From: Dictyostelium firmibasis
Lineage: Eukaryota > Evosea > Eumycetozoa > Dictyosteliales > Dictyosteliaceae
NCBI GenBank assembly: GCA_036169595.1
Contig: CM069765.1
Span: 8,361,001 to 8,425,000, forward strand
DNA length: 64,000 nt
Reading direction: 5' to 3'
Below the pieces are notes generated by a model that did not search any database, had not been told where the DNA came from, and worked only from the letters and a program-made list of their open reading frames with translations. The translations under genes and the position numbers were made by a program. Positions 11,961 to 23,521 of this stretch are shown one piece after another; the first letter of the stretch is position 1; every line of letters starts with the position of its first letter.

Positions 11961-12747
11961 TTAAAATTGATCATAGTCATCATCTTGACGTGCTTTTTTA
12001 TAAACTAATAAAAGTGAACTATTTTTTTTTTTTTTTTTAATAAAAAAATTATGGTTGGTTAATTATATATACATTTCTTATTTAATACTGTTTTTAATTG
12101 TTGTTTACCTTAAAAATATTAAAGAAGTTTGTAAAGTGATTGCGATACCAGGCCATTGAGCAGAATCATTTGTATTATGGGGTGGTAAGAAAACAGCAAT
12201 CATAATCCACAATGCAGCACCAATGCAACCGAAACTAATTGCAAAACTAATGAATAACCAAACACGAGTTTTTGTAGCACCGCCATCACCCGATAAGAGT
12301 GAATTTGAATTTAATGCTGATAAATCTATAATATTTGCCATGACCATACCAAGTGTTGCAAAAATACCTGGTAAATAGTAAATCCATTTAATACTTGGTC
12401 CATCAAAATCATCATCTTTATTATTATTTGTATTCTCATAGACATGTCCATCTATCCATAAAAACCATCCTGCTGCAAACTAATTAATTAAAATTTAATT
12501 GTTATTGTTTTTTTATTATTATTTTTTTTTTTTGTTGTTTTTGTTTTATTGTTGTTATAAATTAGTAATTAGTTTCATTATATTATTGCAAACAAAAAAC
12601 TATAAAATTTTCCTCTGTATATCTGTCTCCCTCTTCTTCATTTAATATGTAGTTATCAAAGAAAAAAAAAAATAAAAAAATAAATAATTCAAAACATACT
12701 ATTACACCTGCTAATGCTGGTAAATATTTCATTATAATTCTTTTCAT
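11961..12747 (-). CDS. TMEM50 family membrane protein
   Basis: Three exons (12747-12700, 12479-12109, 12018-11961) join in frame to give 158 residues, matching the 157-158 residues of human TMEM50A/B. Four hydrophobic segments are visible: the first around VIFAAGWFLWIDG across the first splice, the second around the GIFATLGMVMANII segment, the third in VWLFISFAISFGCIGAALWI and the fourth at the GIAITLQTSLIFL segment before a basic-acidic tail. The TRVWLF, GAALWIM and PGIAI blocks match the animal proteins. The family localises to the ER and Golgi and has no settled biochemical role. A second in-frame Met five codons downstream (12732) could also serve as start. Confidence 0.88.
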
Positions 12748-13301
12748 TCTTTTATGTGTATTTATTTAGAATTGTATAAATTATGTCTATCTTTATTTGA
12801 TTTGATTGAAGTGGGTGTGTTTATTTATTTTGTTAAAAAAAAAAAATAAAAAAAAAAAAATAAAAAAAATAAAAAAAATAAATAAAATTTTTTTTATTTT
12901 TCAAATTTTTAATATTCTCTCTCAAAAAAATGAGCAAATTTTATACCTCAAAAAAAAAAAAAAAAAAAAAAAAAGTAATATGTGTATTAATGAGAAGAAT
13001 ATATCAAAGACTTTTTTTTTAAACAATAAATAAAAAAAAAGAGTAAAAAAAAAAAAAAAAAAAAAAAAAAGGAAATAATGAAAAAGGAAATAAAAAAAAA
13101 AAATAAAAAAAAAAAAAATATTGAGTCAATTGAGTGTTGCAAAATCAGCATTTTCGACGTTAAAATACAATATAAAAAGATTTCTTTTTTTTTTTTTTTA
13201 AATTATTATTTAAAGACAGTAAAGAAAAAAATAAAATAAAATAAAATAAAATAAAATAAAAGGTAAGATTTCTTTCATTCTCTTTCGTTTGACTTTTGGT
13301 G

Positions 13302-13350
<49 letters not shown>

Positions 13351-13472
13351 AGTGAAATTTTTTTTTTAAAGTGGGGCAACATCACAAAAAAAATTTTTTT
13401 TTTTTTATAATTTTTATTTTTTTTCATTTATTTGTTTTTGTTTTTTTTTTTATCATTTTTTTACTTATTATT

Positions 13473-13504
<32 letters not shown>

Positions 13505-13616
13505 TTTTTAAAAAATTAATATTTTAACTTTAAATCAACCAAAAAAAAAGAAGAGGAGTAGAATATTAAACAAAAAAAAAAAAAATAAAAAAAATAAAAA
13601 AAACAAAAACATAAAG
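12748..13616. other. Divergent intergenic region
   Basis: This region separates the TMEM50 and Sec23 genes, which diverge, so both promoters lie here. It is dominated by A and T runs, with an AAAAT-type repeat (ATAAA units) at about 13231-13261. The last 60 bases before the Sec23 ATG are an A-rich leader. No gene was seen. Confidence 0.65.
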
Positions 13617-16093
13617 ATGAGTTTCGATCAAAGTGAAGATAGAGATGGTGTTAGATTCTCTTGGAATGTTTGGCCAACTTCAAGAGTTGAAGCAACTAAG
13701 AATTTATTAGTTCCATTAGGTTGTCTTTATACTCCATTACACCAAAGTCCAGAAATTACACAAGTACCATATCCACCACTTCGTTGTAAAGGTATTTGTA
13801 ATGCAATTTTAAATCCATATTGGTAAGTAAATTACTTTTATCTATATTATCATTATTACTATTATTTCTATTTATTACACACAATAAAATATTTTGCAAA
13901 CTATTTTAGATTGTAGTAGAGAGGGAGAATAAGAAAATAAAAAAAAAAACAAAAGAATTAATCAAATTTTATGAAATTATTTGAAATACTAATATATGAA
14001 ATATATATTTTTTTTCTGATATTTTTTTTTTTTAAAAAAAAAAAAGTACTATAGCACCACCATATAAAACATGGGTTTGCCCATTTTGTTTACAACATAA
14101 TCAATTTCCACCACATTATGCAGGTATTTCAGATGTGAATAGACCAGCAGAATTATTACCACACGTAACTACGATTGAGTATCAATTACCAACAGCAGAG
14201 ACACCATTACCAATCTATTTGTTTGTAGTTGATGTTTGTGTACCAGATGATGAATTACAATCATTGACAGATTCATTAACAATGTCATTATCATTGATTC
14301 CAGAGAATTCCTATGTTGGTTTGATTACATTTGGATCAATGGTACAATTGTATGAATTGGGATTCACCAGTTGTCCAAAATCCTATGTATTCCGTGGTGA
14401 TCCACCAACAAATACATTCAAGATCGCTAATTTAATGCAAAAAGTTGGTTCACCAGAGACAATGAATTTACAAAGTAAACGTTTCCTCGTACCAGTTAGT
14501 GAATGTGAATTCCATTTAACATCGATTCTCGAAGAGATTCAAAAAGATCCATGTAGAGTTGCCTCTGATAAACGTCCATTACGTGCAACTGGTATGGCAT
14601 TCTCTGTTGCAAGTGCATTACTTTCCACTGTAGCATCGAATATGGGTGGTAGAATTATGGCATTCGTTGGTGGTCCAGGTACAAGTGGCCCAGGTTTAGT
14701 GGTTTCAGAAGACCTTCGTGAACCAATTCGTTCACATCATGAAGTGATCAAAGGTAAGACTAAATACACTAGCAAAGCCTATCAATTCTATAAATCCATT
14801 GGTGAACGTTCAGTTGCAAGTGGTCATGCAATCGATATATTCTCATGTTCATTAGATCAAGTTGGTCTCTACGAGATGAGAGAGATGGTTAAATTAACTG
14901 GTGGTTATATGGTATTGGCCGATAGTTTCGATCATCCAATGTTTACACAATCATTCCAAAAGATTTTCACACGTGAAGATAATGCCTTCAAAATGGGTTA
15001 CAATGCAGAAATACAAGTATGCACATCGATGTCCTTGAAAGTATGTGGTGCCATTGGTCATATGTCCTCTAAAAATAATAAGACCTCATGTGTAGGTGAG
15101 AATGAAATTGGTATTGGTGGTACTAGCAGTTGGAAGGTTTGTGCACTCGATCAAAATTCAACCTTTGCCTTTTACTTTGAGATTGCAAACACTCAACAAA
15201 ATGCACCAGAGCAATTAGGTTTGGTTCAATTCATTACTTCCTACCAAAATAGTTTTGGTAAGCAAATATTACGTGTTTCCACCATTAGAAGAGAATGGGT
15301 ACAACATACCATTGAACAACAACAAAATATTACAATGTTGGCCAATGGTTTCGATCAAGAAACCTCTGCTGTATTAATGGCACGTTTAGCAGTTTTCAAA
15401 GCAGAAACTGAAGAACTACCAGACATTACTCGATGGTTAGATAAGATGTTGATCAAATTGGTCTCTAAATATGCCGACTACAGAAGAGATGATCCTACCT
15501 CGTTTAAATTGGTTTTAAACTTTTCAATCTATCCTCACTTTATGTTCCATCTCAGAAGAAGTAGTTTCCTTCAAGTTTTCAACTCAAGTCCTGATGAGTC
15601 TAGTTTCTATAGATTTATGTTGAATCGTGAGAATGTTTCAAACTCTTTGATTATGATTCAACCAACCTTGGAGAAATACTCTTTCAATGGCCCACCTCAT
15701 CCAGAGGTATTGAGTGCTAGCTCAATCTCTACCGATAGTATTTTATTGTTGGATACTTTCTTCCACGTCTTAATTTTCCATGGTGAAACAATAGCTCAAT
15801 GGAGAAAAGCTGGCTACGATAAGGATCCACAACATCAAAATTTCAGAGATCTCTTACAAGCTCCAAAGGATGACGCTGCTCATATCCTCAAAGAACGTTT
15901 CCCTTATCCACGTTATATCGTTTGTGATCAACATTCTGGTGAAGCTCGTTTCCTTTTAGCAATTATCGATCCAAATATCACCCATACTAGTAATACTCCT
16001 CAAGATCCTTCAAAGGGCGAAATCGTTTTCACTGATGATGTAAATTTACATGTCTTTTTAGAACATTTAAAAAAGTTTGCAGTTCAATCTTAA
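13617..16093 (+). CDS. sec23: COPII coat protein Sec23
   Basis: Two exons, 13617-13822 and 14047-16093, join through a split Cys codon (TG/T) to give 750 residues, the normal Sec23 length. The N-terminus has the [11 protein letters not shown] start. The zinc finger spans the splice: RCKGIC, then NPYC, then WVCPFC, followed by [11 protein letters not shown] trunk domain with [13 protein letters not shown], a helical domain and a C-terminal gelsolin-like domain ([13 protein letters not shown], ending [10 protein letters not shown]) follow. Sec23 is the GTPase-activating subunit for Sar1 in the inner COPII coat and pairs with Sec24 for ER exit. Codon use is biased to A/T third positions with little low complexity, as expected for a housekeeping gene. 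Confidence 0.97.
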
Positions 16094-16435
16094 ATAAAAA
16101 TAAAAATAATAATATTAAAAATAGTAGTAGTAATAATAAAAAGAACAATTTCTATAAAAAATATATTTTTAATAAGAAAAAAACTGCTAAAATAAAAGTT
16201 ACATCAACTATAATAACAACTACTACAACCACAACAACTTCAACTCCATTTAAGAATTTCTTTTTTAAAAATAAAAAGGATTCCAATAAATAGAAATAAT
16301 AATAAAAAAAAAGTTAAAAAAACATTTTAAAAACTACATCTTCGTATGTTATTTTTATATTACAATTTATTTCTTTACAGTTTTTGTTTTTGTTTTTGTT
16401 TTTGTTTTTGTTTTTGTTTTTGTTTGTTTTTTTTT
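16094..16435. other. Sec23 3' region with TTTTTG repeat
   Basis: This is the gap between the convergent Sec23 and LYRM1-like genes. The first 200 bases stay open in one non-Sec23 frame, with a Thr-rich stretch at about 16198-16245, ending at a TAG near 16293. Positions about 16377-16424 are a hexanucleotide repeat of TTTTTG (about eight copies). Confidence 0.6.
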
Positions 16436-16597
16436 TTAGCAAATATTTGATTCATCTTTTGGATCTGGTGGTGGTTTCATTTGAATTTGATATTTTGGTA
16501 TATTATATTTCTTTTTTTCATATGGTATACTTAAGTCAAAAAAAAATGAATTAGATATCAGATGTTTTTTTTTCCCTTAACAAAAAAGCATTATTTC

Positions 16598-16629
<32 letters not shown>

Positions 16630-16921
16630 TCTTTATATTAAAATATACATACTTATAATGAAGAGCAGTTAACATTCTAGATCTTGCTTCTTCAATTTTA
16701 TCATTTATCATTTCGGGATCTGTTAAATATTTATTCTTTTGAAATGTAGATCTAGTTTCATTTCTAATATCTTCTCTTTGAGAATCAGGTTCCCATCCAT
16801 TTGCTAATCTCAATATACTTCTATACATATATATGGTTTTATCCCTTTGTGATAGTTTAGAAAAAAGTGTATGGTCTATAGCATTATATGCTGAGAGTAT
16901 CTTTTTCGACATTGTGTTCAC
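16436..16921 (-). CDS. LYRM1-like LYR-motif protein
   Basis: Two exons, 16921-16653 and 16529-16436, join through a split codon to give 120 residues (117 if the second Met at 16912 is used). The N-terminal part carries the LYR-type motif as YMYRSILRLAN. Further on come ARSRML and then LHYNIPY across the splice. Human LYRM1 has the very similar LHYKIPY at the same place, which supports both the orthology and the intron. LYR proteins are small helical mitochondrial adaptors that bind acyl carrier protein and assist respiratory-complex or Fe-S assembly. The exact client of LYRM1 is not well established. The C-terminus is Pro/Lys-rich and shorter than in animals. Confidence 0.85.
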
Positions 16922-17309
16922 TTTTCGTTAGATTTTTATTGTTTATTTTTTTTTAATTAAATTTTCAAAAAAAGTAAAAAATAAAAAAATAAAAAAATAA
17001 AAAAAAAAAAAAACAAATGTGTAAAATTAAAAAAAAAATAAATGTAAAAATAAAAAAATATAAAAAAAGAAAAAAAAAAATTTATTTTAAACAATAAATA
17101 TTTATTTAAATTTTTTTTTTTTAGATTTAAATATATAAACAAATCGATCATAAGTTTATATATTTTAAAAACAAGGTTATCAAATACAGTTAAATACGAC
17201 AAAAAAAAAAAAAAAAAAAAAAAAAAGTTAAATATTTAAATGAGTAAATATTTAAAAAAAAAGTGAAAGAAAAAAAATACTCGACCAATTGGGTTCTGGG
17301 CAGGATAGG

Positions 17310-17380
17310 AAAGGATCAGATCCTTTTTGTTCAATTTTTTGCCATGTACTAAGAAAGGATTAGATCCTTTTTGTCCAATT
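17310..17380. repeat. Two-copy direct repeat, each copy a palindrome
   Basis: Copy 1 (17310-17336) and copy 2 (17353-17380) share a G-A-A-A-G-G-A-T-x-A-G-A-T-C-C core followed by TTTTTGTxCAATT. The core of copy 1 is a perfect palindrome with 8-nt arms, AAAGGATC and GATCCTTT, around one base. Copy 2 has a 6-nt arm version. The flanking sequence is G+C-rich for this genome (GGGTTCTGGGC before, GGCCCTTCCTCTCC after). I recognise no mobile-element end or transcription factor site in it. Confidence 0.6.
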
Positions 17381-17589
17381 GTTATGGCCCTTCCTCTCCT
17401 TATTTCAATAAATTTATAAATTATTAATTTCTATTATTCTATCTATTTGAAAAATTAAAAGTAGTGTAAATTAATATTTAGTTTAATTATTTTAAATAAC
17501 AATTTGATTTCGTATCTAATTTGAACCGATTGACATATATTTGAAAAACCTAAATAATTATATTTTGAAACTTATATTTAAAAAAAAAG

Positions 17590-17730
17590 ATGGTGGCAGT
17601 GATCTATCATATTTATGATAATGATGATGATGGTGATATCTATACTTTCATTCAAATACTCTGCATTGGTAGAAATTACCTTTTCTTTTGGAGTTTAAAT
17701 ATAGTTCTTATTAAAAAATTAAATTCTTGA
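17590..17730 (+). other. Small coding-like open frame of doubtful status
   Basis: An ATG-initiated frame of 46 codons with fairly varied codon use. Its predicted product has an acidic DNDDDGD stretch followed by hydrophobic, aromatic sequence (LCIGRNYLFFWSL). I do not recognise it. It might be a gene fragment, a short unannotated gene or chance. No clear neighbouring exon could be joined to it. Confidence 0.25.
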
Positions 17731-18856
17731 AATTTAAAAAAAAGAATAAATTATTATTTAATTTAAAAAAGATAATATGTCGAAAAGAAATAAACAAAAT
17801 AAAAATAATAAATAAAATAATAATTTTTTTGAAAAAATATAAACTATAAAAAGTAAAAGTAAATTTTTAATCTGAATTTCCTTTTTTAATATTTTTATTT
17901 TTTTTATTTTTTTATTCTTTTCATAATTATTACCATATTAACTATACTAGAATTTTATATAGTTTATTCATCCATTTAAAAATATTATTATATGGAATAG
18001 ATGAATATGTTTTTAAATAAATTGAATAATTATTTTAATTTTTTTACTTTTCTAAATAAATAAAAATAAAAAAAAAAACTTTTTTTTATCATATTCCGTT
18101 TTATTAGAATGGTGTAGTTTTTTAATAAAAAAAGATAATAATTACTATTCACCTCATTTTTTATTTATTTTCAACAAAAGAGACAAGATAAACATCTTCA
18201 TAATAATACAGAAAGAAGTTTGTTTTCATTTTCAAGTTTTCTAAAGCCGAACACAAGTAAATAGAAATAATTTTTTTTCTTTAAATTTCAACTTGTAAAA
18301 TTCCCAATTTCCAAAGATATTTTTCTTTTAAAAAGGAGGAAAAAAATCAAATTTTTTTTTTTTCTTAGAGTTTTGAAATTTTTCGTGCAACAGTTTCAAA
18401 ATAAAAATAAAAATAAAATAAAATTTCTTTTTTTTTTTTTAACTTTCTTGGTCAATGAAGAAAATATCCAAAAACTTTTTATTCAATTTTAATTTTTTTT
18501 TTTTTTTTTTTTAAAGTTGTATTTTATTTTATTTTTTTTTTTTTATCCTAAAAACTTTAGAATAGGGCAATGGGAAAACTATCTTTTTCTCAAAATTCAA
18601 ACTATTTTTGTCAAAATAATTTCCAAAAAAAAAAAAAAGAAAATAACAAAAATCGCTTTAATACTAAGGAATTTTTTTTTTTTGGTTTTGGTAGTTTTTT
18701 TTTATTTTATTTTATTTTTATTATTTTGAAAAAAAAAAAAAAAAAAGGGTATAAAAAGAAAACTTTTTTTTATCAATTGAAAAAAAAAATCAATAAATAA
18801 TATATTCTAAATAATATAAATTAATAAATCTATAAAAATAATAAATAATTCAAAAA

Positions 18857-19228
18857 ATGAAATTCTTATCAGCATTAATCCTTTTATTATCAATTTTAGC
18901 TTTGGCCAATTGCTCATCATTTGATGAATTCAAAGTTACTAACATCCAATGTACCGCATCTGGATCAATTAATGATTGTACAAATTTATGTGGTGTCAGC
19001 TCATTTAAGGTCGTTCAATCAGGAAATGGCTATGTTTTCAAAAAATTCATTGGTCTTGACTGCCCAGCCACATCTGTTGACTTAGCTTTTAATTGTAACT
19101 CAAATGGAGATGCTGTTACTGTCGGTGTAGAATCAATTGTTTGTACAGGTTCATCTAGTTCTGCTTCACCTTTAACAGCTGCTGTTTTATCAATTGCTGG
19201 TTTGGCTGCTGGTGTTGCTTTATTATAA
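18857..19228 (+). CDS. Small secreted, probably GPI-anchored protein
   Basis: A single-exon gene for 123 residues. Residues 1-19 are a signal peptide (MKFLSALILLLSILALANC). The mature part has several Cys residues, in CTASG, DCTNLCG, LDCPA, FNCNS and VCTGS, probably forming disulphides. The C-terminus has a Ser-rich small-residue stretch (GSSSSAS) followed by a hydrophobic tail ending GVALL, the usual pattern of a GPI attachment signal. It should therefore be a cell-surface protein. I do not recognise a named family; ponticulin-like proteins have the same layout but no clear sequence match was seen. Confidence 0.8.
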   Translation: MKFLSALILLLSILALANCSSFDEFKVTNIQCTASGSINDCTNLCGVSSFKVVQSGNGYVFKKFIGLDCPATSVDLAFNCNSNGDAVTVGVESIVCTGSSSSASPLTAAVLSIAGLAAGVALL

Positions 19229-19548
19229 AAAGAATATATTATAATAAAAAATAATAAATAATCCGAAAAATCAATCCTATTCCATATAAAAAAAATAAAA
19301 TAAAAATTATTTATCTTTTTTAGAAAAAAATATATAAAAAACTTCTTCGTTTTATTATGGTTTTAAAATTAATTGATTTAATAATTTTTTTTATTTTTTT
19401 ATTTTTTTTATTATTTTTTATTTTTTTTCAAAATTTTATTTATTTATTTATTATTTTTTTTTTTCAATTTTATGGAATTTTTAGAAAAATTGTCATTTTG
19501 CTTTAATTTAGTTCAAAAAAAAAAAAAAAAAAAAAAAAAAAACTATAA
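19229..19548. other. Intergenic region between two plus-strand genes
   Basis: These 320 bases of A/T-rich sequence separate the GPI-type protein gene from nse4, including TTTATT tracts at about 19375-19460 and an A run just before the nse4 start codon. No features were recognised. Confidence 0.6.
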
Positions 19549-20182
19549 ATGAATAGAAATAATAATGGAGTAGGAAGTAGTAGTACAGGAGGATCAAGTC
19601 AATTAGATAATAGTCATGTTCAACAACAAGATGGATCACCAAATAGTAAAAGAGTTATTAAAAAACCACAACAAACGATTGGTGAGAGAAGAGAATTAAG
19701 AAAGAAATATAGAACATTGATTCAAGATGTTTCAGGTAACAAATCAGAGTTAATATCACCATCATCGGATGGTTTATTAAGAAGTTTAAAGAAAGCTGAT
19801 AATCTTTATAACAATGTTCATCAAGCTAGAGAGGCAGTATTGGATTCAGAATTATTAGCATTGACAAGTCAATTTGGTGTTGAGCAAGCTCAAAAGTTTA
19901 AAGTATCATTAAATGCATATGATAGTTATGGTTTAGTTAGTCGTTTCAAAGAGAGATTAACCTATTATAGTGATGAGAATAATAATAACAACTCTACAAT
20001 TAATCAAATTGGTTGGGAGAAATTATCAGAACTCTATCATTCTCATTTTCATACAGTACCTGTTTTCGACTTTATGTATGGTCCAATCAATTTTGAACCA
20101 GAGGAAAAAAAAGTTAGACCACCACGTAAGCAAAATCAAAAAGATGTACCAGTTGGTGCTGCAAAACATGCTGAAAAAGTAA

Positions 20183-20226
<44 letters not shown>

Positions 20227-20705
20227 TAATTTATAACATTATCTATAACAATAAAATTATTAATTCTTTTTTTTTTCAAAAAAAAAAAATAATAGATTGT
20301 AGATACAACAACACAGGTAGAATCAGAAACAACAAGTAGTAGAGTTCAAGTAATGAAACAATATTTAGAGAAAAACCCAGGTAAAAGTTTTATAGATTTA
20401 GTTGCTGATGATACATCGTTTGCACAAACAGTTGAAAATATTTTTTATTTTTCATTTCTCTTAAAGGATGGTCATGTTAAGATTGCAAAAGATAATGAGG
20501 ATATGATAATTCAACCTACTCAACCACCCGAAGAAAAGGATTACCAATCAAAGAATGCTCAATTAACTCATTCTGTTGTAAAATTGGATTATAATACTTG
20601 GAACAATTTAAAAGAAATTTCAGATTTATCCTTTCATATGGAAGAAGAGTTACAACAATTTAAAAAAAGAAGAGGTGGTGGTGGTACAACTCAAACTTCA
20701 ACAAG

Positions 20706-20712
<7 letters not shown>
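19549..20712 (+). CDS. nse4: Smc5/6 complex subunit Nse4
   Basis: Two exons, 19549-20178 and 20296-20712, join in phase 0 to give 348 residues. The first exon has a polar N-terminus, then the kleisin-type N-terminal helices (RRELRKKYRTLIQDVS, then a long helix with KKADNLYNNVHQAREAVLDS). A conserved VPVFDFMYGPI region follows. The second exon holds the C-terminal winged-helix domain at about residues 250-280, with SFAQTVENIFYFSFLLKDG, the signature of Nse4/EID proteins. Nse4 bridges the Smc5 and Smc6 heads and binds Nse1 and Nse3. The complex acts in recombinational repair and replication-fork protection. The GTAATT donor is slightly weak, but the alternative read-through gives a Lys-only run and then a stop. 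Confidence 0.93.
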
Positions 20713-20742
<30 letters not shown>

Positions 20743-20798
20743 AAATAAAACTTGTACATAAAAAAGCTTTAAAATCAACTTTTTAAAGGGTAAGAACT

Positions 20799-20842
<44 letters not shown>

Positions 20843-21507
20843 ATTTATTTAATTATTAATACTAAAAATGTGAAAATAATAAAAATTATTATTATTTCAT
20901 TTAAGTCATCTAAAAGAATTTTTCTTAATTGTAGTAAAATGGTAGCAATAGCATATTATAATAATAGTGGATATAAATTAGTGTTGTTCTTTTTTTACAA
21001 ATTTTTTTTACACATTAATTAAAATATTAAGTTATTTTTCATAATTTGTTTCTATTAATAATAAATCACAGAGATTATTTTAGTTAATTATTATTATTGT
21101 TGTTGATAAAAAATATTTATATACCACACTCTCACAAGTACCACTACCACACACCCCCCACACACTTTTTGCATTTTATATAACATTTTTTTTTTTTTAT
21201 GTATTTAATTTTTTTTTATAATTTTCCATTTTAATTTTTTTTTTTTTAATTTTTTTTTTTTCTCTTTCTTTTTTTAAACGTGTAATTTTTTGTATCCTTT
21301 AATCAATCAAATAAAAAAAAAAAAAATAAATAAATAAATTATAAAAAAATTAATAAAAAAAAAAAAGTAATAAAAAAAAAACCACTCAATATTAAAAATA
21401 TAATATAAAATTTATATTAATTTTACTTTTTTATTTCTATTTATTTTTTAGTTTATTAAATAATAAAGTTTTTTTTTAAATAGAAAAAAAAAAAAAAAAA
21501 AAAAAGT
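20713..21507. other. AT-rich intergenic region with TA repeat
   Basis: A pure (TA)n tract of about 36 nt lies at 20802-20837. A CACACCCCCCACACAC stretch lies at about 21149-21165, a possible promoter element for the downstream coiled-coil gene, since dictyostelid promoters often contain G/T- or C/A-rich boxes. No gene was seen. Confidence 0.6.
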
Positions 21508-22575
21508 ATGGCAACAAAATCATTAAATTTAATTGGTAAAGAATCATTATTAACACATAAAGAAGAATTATTAAATGAAGAAGAAACTAAAGAGATAGAA
21601 ATTAATGAAGATGATGAACATTTAGGAATATTTCATTTAGAAAAAGAGGAATTAATTGAAACCATTAAAGATATCAGAGAAGAGTTTTTTGATTTACAAG
21701 ATAATCATGAACAATTGAAAGAAAAGTATAAAGAGAAGGTCAAAGAAATTGAAAACAATAGAAAGCTTTTAACAGAGAGGGAAGATTTATTGTTACAATT
21801 ACAATGGGACCCAACTGAAGATTCTTCATATGTTCAACAGATGGGAGCATCTGATACAAATCAAGCAAATGAATTAAAGATGAAAGCTATGATGGATCAA
21901 ATGAGAGTAATGGAAAGAGGTGTCTTTGAAAGAGATGAAAAAATCAAACAAATGGAGAAACTAATTGAACAATTCACTCTCAATCAAATTAATAATGGTT
22001 GTGAACCAACTCAAATCGTGTATTCTCAATTTAGTACAATTCCACCAACACCAACACCATCACAGTTACAATTTATAAAACAAGATGATCTAAAACTACA
22101 ACAACAACAGCAACAACAGCAACAACAACAAACTCCATTACCAAATGGTGCTTCATCATCAAATTCATCACCATTAAATAGAGGACCATCATTTTCTACC
22201 AATGTTGAAGATTCCCCTTCACAGTTTGACAATATCTCAAATTATCCATTATCAAAGAAAATCATTGATAACATTGAACAAGCCGTAAATGTAATTGTAC
22301 CATCATCTCCAAGTAATAATTTAAATAGGTCAAATACCTCAAGCTTTTGGAGATCTCCTTCAACTTTCTTTTCAAATTTATTAGGTAGAAATCAAGAGGA
22401 TTCTGAAGAAAATAATAATAATGGAAAAGAAAGTATTGATAATGAAAACAATAATAGTGATAATGATGATGCTATTGAAAATCAAGATGAAGATGAAGAT
22501 TATTCTTCATTGGATACAAAACCTTTCTCTGTCCCTGTAGAATTACCTCCAAATTTATCTGCTGCTAGACCATAA
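21508..22575 (+). CDS. Coiled-coil protein of unknown function
   Basis: A single-exon gene for 355 residues. Residues about 20-175 are acidic and highly charged with heptad-like spacing of Leu and Ile (a likely coiled coil), interrupted near 100-115 by LQWDPTEDSSYVQQMGASD. After a Pro/Thr-rich linker comes a Gln run (about residues 197-207, mixed CAA/CAG), then Ser/Asn-rich sequence. A short conserved-looking stretch, SSFWRSPSTFFSNLLGR, is followed by an acidic tail. I do not recognise a family. The FWRSP-FFSNLLG piece could be an amphipathic or docking motif. The ATG follows an A run and is the first in frame. Confidence 0.8.
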   Translation: MATKSLNLIGKESLLTHKEELLNEEETKEIEINEDDEHLGIFHLEKEELIETIKDIREEFFDLQDNHEQLKEKYKEKVKEIENNRKLLTEREDLLLQLQWDPTEDSSYVQQMGASDTNQANELKMKAMMDQMRVMERGVFERDEKIKQMEKLIEQFTLNQINNGCEPTQIVYSQFSTIPPTPTPSQLQFIKQDDLKLQQQQQQQQQQQTPLPNGASSSNSSPLNRGPSFSTNVEDSPSQFDNISNYPLSKKIIDNIEQAVNVIVPSSPSNNLNRSNTSSFWRSPSTFFSNLLGRNQEDSEENNNNGKESIDNENNNSDNDDAIENQDEDEDYSSLDTKPFSVPVELPPNLSAARP

Positions 22576-22783
22576 TTTTTAAAAATGATGTTTTTTCTTA
22601 AAAAAAAATAAAAAAATATAAAAAAAAATAAAAAGAACCTTTTTATGTTAAATTAAAAATAAAATAAAAAAAATAAAAGAAAATATTTGAATATCAATTT
22701 TATTTTAAGGTTTTGGAAAAAAATAGATTTTTTTTTTTTTTTTTTTTAATTTAAAAAAGAAAAAAAATTAAATAATATTTTTG

Positions 22784-22966
22784 TTATGATAAACTTGTTA
22801 AAGTGCCAAACAAAGATGGTGATACCAGTATTTGAGATATATTATCATTTGAATTAAAACTCTTACTATAATTCTTAACGGATCTATCATTTAAACCAAC
22901 TTGAGCATTTAGAGAAACTATTGTTGGTTTCTTTTTATTTGATAAACCAGGAAACATATTTCCCAT
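22784..22966 (-). CDS. Small protein of unknown function (60 residues)
   Basis: A single-exon short gene starting MGNMFPGLSN. A Gly at position 2 followed by Asn makes N-myristoylation possible. The rest is Ser/Asn-rich and ends with a hydrophobic LVSPSLFGTLTSLS. The codons are varied and not homopolymeric, unlike random A/T-rich frames nearby. It resembles the many short lineage-specific dictyostelid proteins, but I cannot name a family. It is convergent with the coiled-coil gene, with a gap of about 200 bp. Confidence 0.6.
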   Translation of the reverse strand: MGNMFPGLSNKKKPTIVSLNAQVGLNDRSVKNYSKSFNSNDNISQILVSPSLFGTLTSLS

Positions 22967-23484
22967 TTAAATAGTTTTGTAAAAAATATTTTTATTTTTT
23001 TCTTTTTAAATTTAAAAAAATATTGTAAAATAGGAATTACTTTTTTTAATTTTAATTTTTTTTTAAAATATTAAAAAAAAAGTAAAATAAATTAATTAAT
23101 ATAAATATATAAATAAATAAATAAATAATTTGGTATAAATAAATAAAAATAAATAAATAAAATTTTTTTTAAACAAAATATATATATTAACCAATAATAA
23201 TCAAATTTTTAATTAAAATAATTTTTATACTTTTTGGGTAAATCATATATTTTAATATAGTTATATGATAGAAATTATAATAATGAAACAATATTAAATT
23301 TTTTTTTTTTTTAAAAAATTTTTTTTGGAATAAAAAACACAAAAATAACTGATTTTCATTGAGAGATTGGAGAAATTATATTTTTTTTTAAAATTTTAAA
23401 TCAAACAAAAGAAAGTAAGTTAGTGTAGTATAAAATCTCTTAAATTAAAAAAAAAAAAAAAAATAGAACCCAAAAGTTTATAAA

Positions 23485-23521
<37 letters not shown>

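Larger units (their letters stand above)
16922..18856. other. Long intergenic region with paired palindromes
   Basis: No supported gene lies in these 1.9 kb. Two features stand out. One is a G+C-richer island at 17281-17400 with two copies of a palindromic motif. The other is a small open frame at 17590-17730 in sequence that looks less A/T-saturated than its surroundings. Positions 17970-18010 form a weak hairpin with TATTCATC/GATGAATA arms. The rest is A/T runs. Confidence 0.6.

Noticed and set aside
18517-18800. Overlapping Phe/Lys-rich frames before the GPI-type protein gene
   Set aside because: Low-complexity translation of A and T runs; the leader of the downstream gene lies here.
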